64,000 nucleotides of DNA from Roseomonas sp. E05 (GTDB taxonomy: Bacteria; Pseudomonadota; Alphaproteobacteria; Acetobacterales; Acetobacteraceae). Position 1 is the stretch's first letter. Each line of letters opens with the position of its first letter. The position numbers and the translations under genes are program-made. The notes under the pieces are model-generated. The model was not told where the DNA came from and searched no databases. It saw only the letters and a list, made by a program, of their open reading frames with translations. Shown here piece after piece: positions 26,754 to 40,541 of this stretch. Location: contig NZ_JASIRT010000003.1 in the NCBI RefSeq assembly GCF_030063475.1, forward strand, positions 186,001 through 250,000, in the 5' to 3' direction.

Positions 26754-27728
26754 TCAGGCGGCCTGCGCCTGGGCGTCATCCTCGCGGAGCGCCAGGAACT
26801 TCTCCGCCTCCAGCGCCGCCATGCAGCCGGTGCCGGCGGCGGTCACCGCCTGACGATAGATCCGGTCCTGCACATCGCCGGCGGCGAAGACGCCCTCCAG
26901 GCTGGTCCGTGTCGAATCCGGTGCCGTCACCAGGTAGCCCTCCCCATCCATCTCCAGCTGTCCCTTGAACAGCGCCGTGGCCGGTGCGTGGCCGATGGCG
27001 ACGAAGACGCCATCCACCGCCATCTCGCGCGACTCGCCCGTCCTGGCGTTGCGCAGCCGCAGGCCGCGGGCGACCGGGGCGTGGCCGCCGGTCTCGGCCA
27101 GCACTTCCTCTGTCACCGTATCCCACAAAACGGTAACGTTCGGCTTGGCGAAAAGGCGCTGCTGCAGGATGCGCTCGGCGCGCAGCGTGTCGCGCCGGTG
27201 GATCAGCGTCACGGACTTCGCGAGGTTGGCGAGATAGAGCGCCTCCTCCACCGCCGAATTGCCGCCGCCGATCACCGCGACGTCCCTGCCGCGGAAGAAG
27301 AAGCCGTCGCAGGTGGCACAGGCGGAGACGCCGAAACCGGACAGCTCCTTCTCGCCCGGGATGCCCAGCCACTTGGCCTGGGCGCCGGTGGCGATGACCA
27401 GCGCCTCGGCCTCGTAGGTGTCGCCCGAGTCGCCGGTGCAGCGGAAGGGCCGCTGGGAGAGGTCCACCGCCGTGATCAGGTCATGCTGGATGCGGACGCC
27501 GACATGCTCCGCCTGCTCGCGCATCTGCTCCATCAGCCAGGGGCCCTGGACGGGCTGGGCGAAGCCGGGAAAATTCTCGACCTCGGTGGTGATGGTGAGC
27601 TGCCCGCCCGGCTGCATGCCGGCGACCACGAGAGGGGAAAGGCCGGCGCGGGCGGCATAGATCGCCGCCGTGTACCCGGCGGGGCCGGCACCGAGGATCA
27701 GAAGGCGGGTGCGGTGCAGTTCGGGCAA
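26754..27728 (-). CDS. trxB: Thioredoxin-disulfide reductase
   Basis: A 324-residue cytosolic flavoprotein that reduces thioredoxin with NADPH. FAD motif LLILGAGPAGYTAAIYAARA at the N-terminus, redox-active CATC in GVSACATCDGFFF, NADPH motif VAVIGGGNSAVEEALYLANL, and C-terminal GVFAAGDVQDRIYRQAVTAA. The start is TTG 27728 (reading LPELHRTRLL), preceded by CAGGACC; no in-frame ATG fits, and the length then matches the family's roughly 320 residues. It is divergent from the Lrp-type gene, with 116 bases between starts. Confidence 0.95.
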   Translation of the reverse strand: MPELHRTRLLILGAGPAGYTAAIYAARAGLSPLVVAGMQPGGQLTITTEVENFPGFAQPVQGPWLMEQMREQAEHVGVRIQHDLITAVDLSQRPFRCTGDSGDTYEAEALVIATGAQAKWLGIPGEKELSGFGVSACATCDGFFFRGRDVAVIGGGNSAVEEALYLANLAKSVTLIHRRDTLRAERILQQRLFAKPNVTVLWDTVTEEVLAETGGHAPVARGLRLRNARTGESREMAVDGVFVAIGHAPATALFKGQLEMDGEGYLVTAPDSTRTSLEGVFAAGDVQDRIYRQAVTAAGTGCMAALEAEKFLALREDDAQAQAA

Positions 27729-27844
27729 GGTTCTGGTCCTGAAAACGCTCTGGATGCGGAGGATATCGGAAAGATGGGCTATCCCCGCAAGCCGATGCCT
27801 TGAACATGGGCGCTCGTGCAAGGATATTGCGCCTGAAGCGCCGC

Positions 27845-28339
27845 ATGAGCAACGAAACGGTTCCGATGAAGCCTGAAACTGTTGACCATCTCGATACGGT
27901 AGACCGCCAGATCCTCGCGGAGTTGCAGGCCGACGGGCGCATGACGAATGTGGAGCTCGCCCGCCGTGTCGATCTCTCGGCGCCACCCTGCCTGCGCCGG
28001 GTGCGGCGGCTGGAGGAGGGCGGCATCATCCGCGGCTACCATGCCGATATCGATCCGGTGGCGCTGGGCTGGGAGATCACCTTCTTCGCCCTGGTCGGGC
28101 TGGAGAGCCAGAAGCATGCGGTGCTCTCCGCCTTCGAGCAGGACGTGACGACCTGGCCGGAGGTCCGCGAGTGCCACATGATCCGCGGCGGCGGCGACTT
28201 CCTGCTGCGGCTGGTGGCGCGCGACACCGCGCATGAGAATGCGCTGACCAACCGCCTGACCGCCGCGCCCAATGTCGGGCGGGTCACCACATTGCAAACC
28301 ATCCATACCGCCAAGGATGTGCCGGGAGTGCCGCTCTAG
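27845..28339 (+). CDS. Lrp/AsnC family transcriptional regulator
   Basis: About 164 residues: an N-terminal HTH (LDTVDRQILAELQADGRMTN, VELARRVDLSAPPCLRRVRR) and a C-terminal RAM/ACT-like domain (EITFFALVGLESQKHAVLSA, HMIRGGGDFLLRLVARD). Such proteins form octamers that sense amino acids. The start is uncertain: ATG 27845 (MSNETVPMKP) or ATG 27866 (MKPETVDHL), neither with a strong ribosome binding site. Just upstream, GCGCCTGAAGCGC (27829-27841) is an inverted repeat that could be an autoregulatory site. It is divergent from trxB and convergent with threonine dehydratase. Confidence 0.9.
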   Translation: MSNETVPMKPETVDHLDTVDRQILAELQADGRMTNVELARRVDLSAPPCLRRVRRLEEGGIIRGYHADIDPVALGWEITFFALVGLESQKHAVLSAFEQDVTTWPEVRECHMIRGGGDFLLRLVARDTAHENALTNRLTAAPNVGRVTTLQTIHTAKDVPGVPL

Positions 28340-28374
28340 GGAACGGAAAAAGCGGCGCCGCGGCGGCGGCCCCC

Positions 28375-28398
28375 GGCCACGCCTCGGTGAGGGTGGCC
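28375..28398. terminator. Hairpin between convergent lrp-type and ilvA genes
   Basis: Imperfect stem GGCCAC-G-CCTC with GAGG-G-TGGCC around GGT. It lies in the 80-base gap where both genes end. It has no T tract, so its termination role is tentative. Confidence 0.3.
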
Positions 28399-28419
28399 CA
28401 GGGATGGCCTGGCGGCGGC

Positions 28420-29670
28420 TCAGCCGCGCCGGACGGCGTAGCTGGCGGCCTCCAGCGCGGCGATGATGGCATTGCCCTGGGCGGCATCCCGCACCTCGAT
28501 CATCAGCTCCAGCTCGGTGGACTGCACCGTGGGCGCCCCGAAGAGCTGCTGGTGCTTCACCTCGATGACATTGCCGCCCGCATCCGAGATGCGCTTCGAA
28601 ATGTCGGCCAGCACGCCGGGCCGGTCGGGGATGTCGAAATGCAGCCGCAGGATGCGCCCGTCCCTGAGGAGCTGGCGCAGCAGCACGTTGGAGAGGGCGC
28701 GTGCGTCGATATTGCCGCCGCAGACCGGGGTGCCGACCTTCCTGCCGGCGAAGCGGGCGGGATGCGCCAGCAGCGCCGCCACGCCGGCGGCGCCGGCGCC
28801 CTCGGCCACCACCTTCGCCCCCTCGGCCAGCAGGGCGACGCCCTGCTCCACCGCGCGCTCCGGCACCACCAGCACCTCGATGCCCAGGCGCTTCAACAGG
28901 GCATAGGGCGCCTCGCCGACGTCGCGCACGGCGATGCCCTCGGCGATGGTCGGCCCGCCGACCGCCACGGGGCGCCCGGCGAGGCGCTGCGCCATCGCCG
29001 GGTAGCCCTCCACCTCGACGCCATAGACGGTGAGGGAGGGGTTCAGCTCCAGCGCGGCCGCGGCACAGCCGGCCAGCAGCCCGCCACCGCCGACGGGGAA
29101 GATCAGCGTGTCCAGCCCCGGGGCGTCCTCGATCATCTCGATCGCCATGGTGCCCTGGCCGGCCATCACGCCGGGGTCGTCATAGGGGTGGATGAAGGTC
29201 AGCCCCTCGCGCAGGGCCAGGGCATGGGCATGGGCGGCCGCCTCGGCCAGCGTCTCGCCGTGCAGCACCACATTGGCGCCCCAGCTCTCGGTGCGGACCA
29301 CCTTCGTGGCCGGCGTGAAGCGCGGCATGACGATGGTGGCCCTGATGCCGAGCAGGCTGGCATGGCGGGCGACCGCCTGGGCGTGATTCCCGGCCGACAT
29401 GGCGATGACGCCGGTGGCCTTCTCGCGCGGGGTCAGCATCGCCAGGCGGTTGGCGGCGCCGCGCTCCTTGAAGGCGCCGGTCGCCTGGAGGTTGTCCAGC
29501 TTCAGCCAGACCTCGCAGCCGGCGGCGCGGCCGATGACGGGCGCCGGCACGGTCGGCGTGCGCAGCACCGCGCCCCGGATGCGCGCGGCCGCCTCCCGCA
29601 CGTCGGCCAGGGTGATGGCCGGCAACACCGGCAACTCGGTCACCAGGCCCGAGAGGCTGGGGCTGGCCAT
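28420..29670 (-). CDS. ilvA: Threonine ammonia-lyase (threonine dehydratase)
   Basis: A 416-residue PLP enzyme converting threonine to 2-oxobutanoate plus ammonia, the entry to isoleucine synthesis or a catabolic step. PLP lysine in LQATGAFKERGAANRLAML, then SAGNHAQAVARHASLLG and the phosphate-binding FPVGGGGLLAGCAAA; a C-terminal ACT-like region begins near residue 330 (LHFDIPDRPGVLADISKRIS). The single ACT domain and the length are closer to the short, catabolic-like type than to E. coli biosynthetic IlvA (514 residues). Enamine release by such enzymes is the classical source of RidA substrates. It starts two bases after greA. Confidence 0.92.
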   Translation of the reverse strand: MASPSLSGLVTELPVLPAITLADVREAAARIRGAVLRTPTVPAPVIGRAAGCEVWLKLDNLQATGAFKERGAANRLAMLTPREKATGVIAMSAGNHAQAVARHASLLGIRATIVMPRFTPATKVVRTESWGANVVLHGETLAEAAAHAHALALREGLTFIHPYDDPGVMAGQGTMAIEMIEDAPGLDTLIFPVGGGGLLAGCAAAALELNPSLTVYGVEVEGYPAMAQRLAGRPVAVGGPTIAEGIAVRDVGEAPYALLKRLGIEVLVVPERAVEQGVALLAEGAKVVAEGAGAAGVAALLAHPARFAGRKVGTPVCGGNIDARALSNVLLRQLLRDGRILRLHFDIPDRPGVLADISKRISDAGGNVIEVKHQQLFGAPTVQSTELELMIEVRDAAQGNAIIAALEAASYAVRRG

Positions 29671-29672
29671 GG

Positions 29673-30146
29673 TCAGACGAAGCGGACCTTGGCGATCTCG
29701 TAGGCGCGGGCGCCGCCCGGCGCCGGCACCTCGACGGAGTCGCCAAGCTTCTTGCCGAGCAGCGCCTTGGCCAGCGGGGAGGAGATGGAGATCGAGCCGT
29801 TCTTGGTGTCCGCCTCATGCGCGCCGACGATGCGGTAGGTCTTCTCCTCCTCCGTCTCCTCGTCGATCACGGTGACGGTGGCGCCGAAGCGCACCTGGTC
29901 GCCCGACAGCTTCGAGACGTCGATCACCTCGACGGAGGGAATGATGCCCTCCAGCTCGGCGATCCGGCCCTCGATGAAGGACTGGCGTTCGCGGGCCGCG
30001 TGGTACTCGGCGTTCTCGGACAGGTCCCCATGTGCCCGGGCCTCGGCGATCGCGCGGATCACGGCCGGGCGCTCCTCCGACTTCAGTTGCCGCAATTCCT
30101 CTTCGAGCCGGGCCAGGCCTTCGGCGGTCATCGGGAACTTCTGCAC
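29673..30146 (-). CDS. greA: Transcription elongation factor GreA
   Basis: 157 residues. An N-terminal coiled coil ([40 protein letters not shown]) with the acidic tip, and a C-terminal FKBP-like domain ([40 protein letters not shown]). It rescues backtracked RNA polymerase by stimulating transcript cleavage. GTG 30146 ([10 protein letters not shown]) is the likely start because GAAGGAAGGAA lies just upstream and E. coli GreA starts at the equivalent place; ATG 30164 would include the ribosome binding site. A strong hairpin (30175-30201) sits upstream in the gap after carB. Confidence 0.95.
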   Translation of the reverse strand: MQKFPMTAEGLARLEEELRQLKSEERPAVIRAIAEARAHGDLSENAEYHAARERQSFIEGRIAELEGIIPSVEVIDVSKLSGDQVRFGATVTVIDEETEEEKTYRIVGAHEADTKNGSISISSPLAKALLGKKLGDSVEVPAPGGARAYEIAKVRFV

Positions 30147-30174
30147 GGCAGTTCCTTCCTTCATACGCGGCATC

Positions 30175-30201
30175 AACCGCCGGGCGGAAAACCCGGCGGT
30201 T
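30175..30201. promoter_or_regulatory. Hairpin in the carB-greA gap / greA leader
   Basis: Perfect 10-bp arms AACCGCCGGG (30175-30184) and CCCGGCGGTT (30192-30201) with loop CGGAAAA. There is no T tract on either side. It lies 29 bases upstream of the greA start, so it could end carB transcripts or lie in a greA leader. E. coli greA also has a regulated leader hairpin; any parallel is inference. Confidence 0.45.
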
Positions 30202-30280
30202 GCTTGGCACCCTTTCACGGGGCCTTTGGCGGGGACAAGGAGCGGGCGTGGCCACGGTCCATGACCGGACCCGCCCGCCC

Positions 30281-33526
<3,246 letters not shown>

Positions 33527-33574
33527 CGGGGGACCCTGTCTGCGTAAGGAGTAGAGCCGGCGCGGGGGCCGGGA

Positions 33575-34333
33575 TCAGCCGTGGACCGAGAGGCCGCCAT
33601 CCACGGGGATGGCGGTGCCGGTGATGAAGGCGCTGGCGTCGCTGGCCAGGAAGGCGACGAGGCCGGCGAAGTCGCCGGGTGTGCCCCAGCGCTTCTGCGG
33701 CGTGCGCGCCACGACGCGGTCATAGAGGTCGGGGATGTCGCGGCGGGCGCCGTCGGTCAGCTCGGTCTCGATCCAGCCGGGGAGGATGGCGTTCGCCGTG
33801 ATGCCGTCCGGCCCCCAGGCCACCGCGAGGCTGCGCGTGTACTGCACGATGCCGCCCTTGCTGGCGCCATAGGCAGGGGAGAGCGGCAGGGCGAAGAGGG
33901 ACATCATCGAGCCCGTGCAGATCACGCGCCCATGCCCGCTGGCCTTGAGGTGCGGATAGGCGGCGCGGCTCATCCGCATGGCGCTGGTGAGGTTGGCGTC
34001 CATGACGGCCATCCACTCCTCGTCCGTGACGTCCTGCGGCAGGCGACGGATGTTGGTGCCGGCATTGTTGACCAGGATGTCCATGCCGCCGGCCTGTTCG
34101 ATCACCTGGGCGATCACCCGGTCGGCCGCGCCCGGTTCGGCGAGGTCGGCCTGGATGGCGAAGGCATCCTCGCCCAGCTCGGCGACCGCGGCCTTGTTCT
34201 TCGCGGCATTGCGGCCGACCACCGCCACCCAGGCGCCGGCCGCGGCGAGGCCGCGCGCCATGCCCAGGCCGATGCCGCCATTGCCGCCGGTGACCACGGC
34301 CACGCGGCCGGACAGGTCGAAGCTTCCCGCCAT
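33575..34333 (-). CDS. SDR family oxidoreductase
   Basis: A 252-residue short-chain dehydrogenase. NAD(P) motif TGGNGGIGLGMARGLAAAGA, structural NNAG (ILVNNAGTNIRRL), catalytic Ser-Tyr-Lys as GSMMSLFALPLSPAYGASKG, and C-terminal GTAIPVDGGLSVHG. The sequence resembles gluconate 5-dehydrogenase or 2-deoxygluconate 3-dehydrogenase-like members, but the substrate cannot be read from sequence. It is inserted between carA and carB on the same strand, 34 bases after carA, so it is probably co-transcribed with them. Confidence 0.9.
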   Translation of the reverse strand: MAGSFDLSGRVAVVTGGNGGIGLGMARGLAAAGAWVAVVGRNAAKNKAAVAELGEDAFAIQADLAEPGAADRVIAQVIEQAGGMDILVNNAGTNIRRLPQDVTDEEWMAVMDANLTSAMRMSRAAYPHLKASGHGRVICTGSMMSLFALPLSPAYGASKGGIVQYTRSLAVAWGPDGITANAILPGWIETELTDGARRDIPDLYDRVVARTPQKRWGTPGDFAGLVAFLASDASAFITGTAIPVDGGLSVHG

Positions 34334-34367
34334 CGTTTCGCTCCTCTCTGCGGCGGCCCGCGAAAGG

Positions 34368-35777
34368 TCAGGCCGCCTTGTGCTTCTCGATCATCTCGAC
34401 GAAGCGGTGGAAGAGATAGTGACTATCCGAAGGGCCGGGGCTGGCCTCCGGGTGGTACTGCACGGAGAAGGCCGGACGATCGGTGGCGGCGATGCCCTCG
34501 TTCGAGCCGTCGAACAGCGAGATATGCGTCACCTGGACATTCGCGGGCAGGGACTTGTCGTCCACCGCGAAGCCATGGTTCTGGCTGGTGATCTCGACGC
34601 GGCCGGTGGCCAGGTCCTTCACTGGCTGGTTGGCGCCGCGGTGGCCGCGGTCCAGCTTGAAGGTCCTGCCGCCGAGAGCGAGCGCCAGCAACTGGTGCCC
34701 GAGGCAGATGCCGAAGACCGGCTTGCCGGATTGCAGCACGCCCTGGATGGCGGGCACCGCGTATTCGCCGGTCGCCGCCGGGTCGCCGGGGCCGTTGGAG
34801 AGAAAGACGCCATCCGGGTCGTGGGAGAGGATGTCCTCGGCGGTGGCGGTGGCGGGCAGCACGGTCACGGCGCAGCCGGCATCGGCCAGGCAGCGCAGGA
34901 TGTTGCGCTTGGCGCCGTAGTCGATGGCCACCACCTTGTGCTTGCGGGCGGGCGCCTTCTCATAGCCCTGGCCCCAGTGCCAGAGGCCCTCCTCCCACTG
35001 GTAGGCCTGCCGGCAGGAGACTTCCCTGGCGAGGTCCATGCCCTCCAGCCCCGGCCATCCGGCGGCCTGCGCCTTCAGCGTGGCCATGTCGAAGCGGCCT
35101 TCGACGGGGAAGGCCAGCACGCCGGTCGGGGCGCCGGTGTCACGGATGCGGGCGGTGAGGGCGCGGGTGTCCACGCCGGCGATGCCGGGGATGCCGTGGC
35201 TCTTCAGCCAGTCGTCGAGGTGGCGGGTGGCGCGCCAGTTGGCGGGATCGGTGAGGTCCTGCTTCACCACCAGGCCGCGGGCGGCGGGGGTGATGCTCTC
35301 CACGTCCTCCGCATTGGCGCCGACATTGCCGATATGCGGGAAGGTGAAGGTGATGATCTGCCCGGCATAGGAGGGGTCGGTCAGCGTTTCCTGGTAGCCG
35401 GTCATGCCGGTGTTGAAGCAGACCTCGCCCACCGTGGTGGTATGGGCGCCGAAGCCGACGCCCCAGAACACCGAGCCATCGGCCAGCACCAGGGCGGCGG
35501 TGGCGCCGGCGGGGGGCTGGTCGGCAGCGTGCGGGGTGTTCGCGGCGGGCATGCTCGTCTCCGGGATGGGGATGGGGGGCAGGGTGGAAGCGGAGGGCGC
35601 GCCGGGGGCCAGTTCGGCGAGGGAAAGTCCGGTGGCGGCGATGATCGCCGGCCAGTGCTTGGCGGGGATGGCGCGCGCCTGGCGCCACTTGCGCACCGCC
35701 TCGGTGCCGACGCCGCAGCGCGTCGCGACGGCTTCGGGGCCGCCCATCAGGGCGATGATGTCTTCCACGGACCGCAT
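34368..35777 (-). CDS. carA: Carbamoyl-phosphate synthase small subunit, with in-frame N-terminal HTH domain
   Basis: The CarA part (residues 76-469 of the long frame) is a complete glutaminase: ALVLADGSVFWGVGFGAHTT at its N-terminus, catalytic Cys in PVFGICLGHQLLALALGG, and His/Glu in SVQYHPEASPGPSDS. It supplies ammonia to CarB. Upstream in the same frame, with no stop, are about 58 residues resembling a Cro/YdaS-type helix-turn-helix (IIALMGGPEAVATRCGVGTE, AVRKWRQARAIPAKHWPAII), joined by a Pro/Ser linker. Two starts compete: ATG 35777 gives the fusion, and ATG 35552, seven bases after GGAGA, gives an ordinary 394-residue CarA. Both products may exist. Twin palindromes lie just upstream of 35777. 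I recall, unverified, a public domain model named partly after carbamoyl-phosphate synthase that may describe this HTH. Confidence 0.88.
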   Translation of the reverse strand: MRSVEDIIALMGGPEAVATRCGVGTEAVRKWRQARAIPAKHWPAIIAATGLSLAELAPGAPSASTLPPIPIPETSMPAANTPHAADQPPAGATAALVLADGSVFWGVGFGAHTTTVGEVCFNTGMTGYQETLTDPSYAGQIITFTFPHIGNVGANAEDVESITPAARGLVVKQDLTDPANWRATRHLDDWLKSHGIPGIAGVDTRALTARIRDTGAPTGVLAFPVEGRFDMATLKAQAAGWPGLEGMDLAREVSCRQAYQWEEGLWHWGQGYEKAPARKHKVVAIDYGAKRNILRCLADAGCAVTVLPATATAEDILSHDPDGVFLSNGPGDPAATGEYAVPAIQGVLQSGKPVFGICLGHQLLALALGGRTFKLDRGHRGANQPVKDLATGRVEITSQNHGFAVDDKSLPANVQVTHISLFDGSNEGIAATDRPAFSVQYHPEASPGPSDSHYLFHRFVEMIEKHKAA

Positions 35778-35789
35778 GATGCGGCTTAT

Positions 35790-35808
35790 CTGGGAATTCT
35801 CTTCCCAG
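35790..35808. promoter_or_regulatory. Palindromic operator candidate 1 (CTGGGAA-N5-TTCCCAG)
   Basis: Arms CTGGGAA (35790-35796) and TTCCCAG (35802-35808) with spacer TTCTC. The site begins 13 bases upstream of the extended carA start. An identical-arm copy lies 39 bp away. On the other side it lies in the promoter gap of the divergent yqeY-dnaG-rpoD group. Confidence 0.75.
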
Positions 35809-35828
35809 TTCAACAGGCATCTGCGTGT

Positions 35829-35847
35829 CTGGGAAATCTTTTCCCAG
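35829..35847. promoter_or_regulatory. Palindromic operator candidate 2 (CTGGGAA-N5-TTCCCAG)
   Basis: The same seven-base arms with spacer ATCTT, centre 39 bp (nearly four helical turns) from candidate 1. The arms are identical while the spacers differ, as expected for a dimeric protein site and not for random sequence. A related half-site, CTTATCTGGG, is at 35911-35920 and also at 35785-35794. Confidence 0.75.
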
Positions 35848-35945
35848 AGGTCGCCTCTGGCTCTCGGGGCGGGGACGCGGTTTATACCTGCCGACCTGCC
35901 TGCCCGCAGTCTTATCTGGGCGGGGTGCCGAAAAGGAGAAGGCCG

Positions 35946-36404
35946 ATGAGCCTGCGCAGCCGCTTCACGGAGGACCTGAAGGCCTCGATGCTGGCGAGGG
36001 ATGCCGCTCGCACCTCCACCATCCGCATGATCATGGCCAAGCTGAAGGACACCGATATCGCCGCCCGCCCGAGCGGGGTGGAGCAGGTGCCGGAGGAGCA
36101 GATCGTCGCCATGCTGCGCGGCATGGTGAAGAGCCGCCGCGAGAGCGCCGACCTCTATCGCCAGGGCGGCCGGGCCGAGCTGGCGGAGAAGGAGGAGGCC
36201 GAGATCGCGGTGATCGAGGGCTTCCTGCCGCAGCAGATGGATGACGCGGCGATGCAGGCCGCCGTGGCCGAGGCGGTGGCGGAGACCGGTGCCGCCTCGA
36301 TGAAGGACATGGGCAAGGTGATGGCTGCGCTGCGCGCCAAATATGCCGCCACGATGGATATGGCCAAGGCCGGCCCGCTGGTGAAGGCGGCGCTGAACGG
36401 TTGA
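35946..36404 (+). CDS. GatB/YqeY domain-containing protein
   Basis: A 152-residue YqeY-like protein, related to the tRNA-interacting tail domain of amidotransferase subunit GatB. Characteristic stretches are RFTEDLKASMLARDAARTST, EEQIVAMLRGMVKSRRESAD, EAEIAVIEGFLPQQMDDAAM and KDMGKVMAALRAKYAATMDM. Its exact role is unknown; in many alphaproteobacteria it precedes dnaG and rpoD, as here. ATG 35946 follows AAAAGGAGAAGG, a strong ribosome binding site. A family 1 repeat pair follows its stop. Confidence 0.92.
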   Translation: MSLRSRFTEDLKASMLARDAARTSTIRMIMAKLKDTDIAARPSGVEQVPEEQIVAMLRGMVKSRRESADLYRQGGRAELAEKEEAEIAVIEGFLPQQMDDAAMQAAVAEAVAETGAASMKDMGKVMAALRAKYAATMDMAKAGPLVKAALNG

Positions 36405-36407
36405 GGG

Positions 36408-36546
36408 AAAAGGTCGGGGGGAATGAATTCCCCCCGAGCCCCCCATCTTCTTTCTGTCAGTTCAGGCGCTGCCCTGGCTGCCCGCGGGCGCGAAAACCCG
36501 AAGAAAGAAGAAGGGGGTCTGGGGGAATTCATTCCCCCAGCCTTTC
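36408..36546. repeat. Family 1 palindromic repeat, head-to-head pair
   Basis: Unit 1 has arms TCGGGGGGAAT (36414-36424) and ATTCCCCCCGA (36427-36437), then a CCCCCATCTTCTTTCTGTC stretch and AGTTC. Inverted unit 2 has CTGGGGGAAT (36519-36528) and ATTCCCCCAG (36531-36540), ending AGCCTTTC. It fills the gap between yqeY and dnaG, starting four bases after the yqeY stop. Confidence 0.85.
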
Positions 36547-36590
36547 TCGCGCCGGAGCGCTAAGCTTCCGGCTGGTCCCGAAGGCCCCCG

Positions 36591-38438
36591 ATGTCGCTGC
36601 CGCCGAATTTCCTTGAGGAGCTCCGCCTCCGCACGCCGCTGGCGCCGTTGATCGGGCGGGCCACGAAGCTGACGCGCGCCGGCCGCCAATGGCGGGGCTG
36701 CTGCCCCTTCCATGGGGAGAAGACGCCGTCCTTCTACGTCTATGATGACCACTACCACTGCTTCGGCTGCGGCGCGCATGGCGATGCCATCGCCTTCGTC
36801 ATGCAGACCCAGGGCGCCAGCTTTCCCGAGGCGGTGGAGCGGCTGGCCGCCGAGGCCGGGCTGGAGGTGCCGAAGCCCAGCCCGCAGCAGGCGAAGCGCG
36901 AGGCCAAGGCGCGCGACCTCCATGGCGTGCTGGAGGCCGCCGCCGACGCCTTCCAGCGCCGCCTCCGCCTGCCCGAGGGGCGCGCCGGGCTGGACTACCT
37001 GCTGCGGCGCGGCCTGTCCGAGGAGACCATCCAGAAGTTCGGGCTGGGCTGGTCCGGCGGCGGGCGCGGCGTGCTCGCGGCCGACCTGAAGCCGCAGGGC
37101 ATCGAACCCCGTCAGCTCATCGAGGGCGGGCTGATGCGGGCGGGGGAGGGCGACGCCCCGCCGGCCGACCTGTTCTTCAACCGGGTCATGTTCCCGATCC
37201 GCGACCGGCGCGGGCGGATCATCTCCTTCGGCGGCCGCGTCCTGGGTGACGGCCAGCCGAAATACGTGAACGGCCCGGAGACGGAGCTGTTCTCCAAGCG
37301 CCGCAATCTCTACGGCCTGGACCTGGCGCGGGAGGCGGCCTTCCGCGGCGCGCCGGTGGTGGTGGTCGAGGGCTACATGGATGTCATCGCCCTGCATCAG
37401 GCGGGCTTCGGCGGCGCGGTGGCCCCGCTCGGCACCGCCCTGACGGAGGAGCAGCTTGCCGAATTGTGGCGCCTGTCTCCGCAGCCCGTGCTGTGCTTCG
37501 ACGGCGACGCGGCAGGCGCGCGTGCCGCCGCTCGCGCGGCCGAGCTGGCGCTGCCGCTGCTGACGCCGGAGCATTCGCTGCGCTTCGCCACCCTGCCTGC
37601 CGGGGAGGACCCGGACACGCTGGTGGCGCGCGGCGGGCCGGGGGCCTTCAAGGCGGTTCTGGAGGCCGCCCGCCCGCTTTCCGAGGTGCTCTACGAGATG
37701 CTGGCGGCGCAGTCGCCCGGCGCCTCGCCGGAGGCGCGGGCCATGCTGCGCCATCGCATGATCGCCGCCGCCGACAGCATCCCGGACAAGATCCTGGGCG
37801 CCGAGTACCGCCGCCTGCTGCTCGACCGCTTCTTCGCCGGCAGCCGCCGCCAGGCCCCCGCCTTTGCGCCGCGCGGGCGGGGGGAACGGTTCGGGGGCGG
37901 GCGCGGCCGGCCGGGCCCCCCGGCGCTCGACCTGCCGCGCCCCGGGATCGACCCGGCCGAGGTACGGCAGGAGCAGGCCCGCTGCCTGCTGGCGGTCCTG
38001 ATCGCGCATCCCTGGCTCCTGCCGGAGGTGGAGGAGGCATTGATGCAGCTCGATCTTCCCGATGGTGTGGCCATCCGGCTACGGCAGCGGCTCGTCGCCT
38101 GGCAGGCGGGTGCGGCGCGGCTTGAAGCCGCCGAACTGCTCGCCCACCTGAAGGAGACGGAGCCGGAAGGATTGGACTGGGCGCGCCGGTTCACCCGGGC
38201 TCCGCCGGCCGCCGCCGCTGCCACGGCCCTGCCCAAGCTGGTCGCGGAAAGCTGGTGGCATTTCTATGCCGGGCTGCGGGGCGAGGCGGCCCTGCTGGCC
38301 GAGCGGCAGGCCGCGCTGCGGGATTGGGAAGCAACCAATGACCCCATGGCGCAGACCCGCGTCATCCGCCTGAACGAGCTGCTTGCGACTCAGCGCCGCG
38401 GCGGCATGGAGGAGGACGGGCCGGGCGAGGAGGCCTGA
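36591..38438 (+). CDS. dnaG: DNA primase
   Basis: 615 residues; makes RNA primers at the replication fork. The N-terminal CHC2 zinc finger is complete ([20 protein letters not shown] then CFGCGAHGD), followed by the catalytic core ([40 protein letters not shown]), the TOPRIM Glu/Asp motifs ([20 protein letters not shown] and [14 protein letters not shown]), and a C-terminal helicase-binding region. A Gly/Arg-rich linker ([20 protein letters not shown]) near residue 430 separates them. The start ATG 36591 has a weak ribosome binding site. rpoD is the next gene. Confidence 0.97.
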   Translation: MSLPPNFLEELRLRTPLAPLIGRATKLTRAGRQWRGCCPFHGEKTPSFYVYDDHYHCFGCGAHGDAIAFVMQTQGASFPEAVERLAAEAGLEVPKPSPQQAKREAKARDLHGVLEAAADAFQRRLRLPEGRAGLDYLLRRGLSEETIQKFGLGWSGGGRGVLAADLKPQGIEPRQLIEGGLMRAGEGDAPPADLFFNRVMFPIRDRRGRIISFGGRVLGDGQPKYVNGPETELFSKRRNLYGLDLAREAAFRGAPVVVVEGYMDVIALHQAGFGGAVAPLGTALTEEQLAELWRLSPQPVLCFDGDAAGARAAARAAELALPLLTPEHSLRFATLPAGEDPDTLVARGGPGAFKAVLEAARPLSEVLYEMLAAQSPGASPEARAMLRHRMIAAADSIPDKILGAEYRRLLLDRFFAGSRRQAPAFAPRGRGERFGGGRGRPGPPALDLPRPGIDPAEVRQEQARCLLAVLIAHPWLLPEVEEALMQLDLPDGVAIRLRQRLVAWQAGAARLEAAELLAHLKETEPEGLDWARRFTRAPPAAAAATALPKLVAESWWHFYAGLRGEAALLAERQAALRDWEATNDPMAQTRVIRLNELLATQRRGGMEEDGPGEEA

Positions 38439-38620
38439 GCGGGCAACCTCGCCGAATGCCGCCGCGCTCTTGTGCTGGCGGGGGGCGGGGCGTTATGGCC
38501 CCCATGTATGGCGTGCAATGCGGGCGCGGCATTTCGGCCCTTGTGCGAGGGCCGTGGGACCAGGGCGAGGCACCCCGGCCAGAATGGCGGGCCGGACAGC
38601 GTCAGACGGAGCGGATCGGC

Positions 38621-40540
<1,920 letters not shown>

Positions 40541-40541
40541 G

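Noticed and set aside
35552-35777. A separate small HTH gene upstream of carA
   Set aside because: There is no stop codon between the HTH and CarA, so it is part of the same frame. A separate protein would need premature termination or processing.
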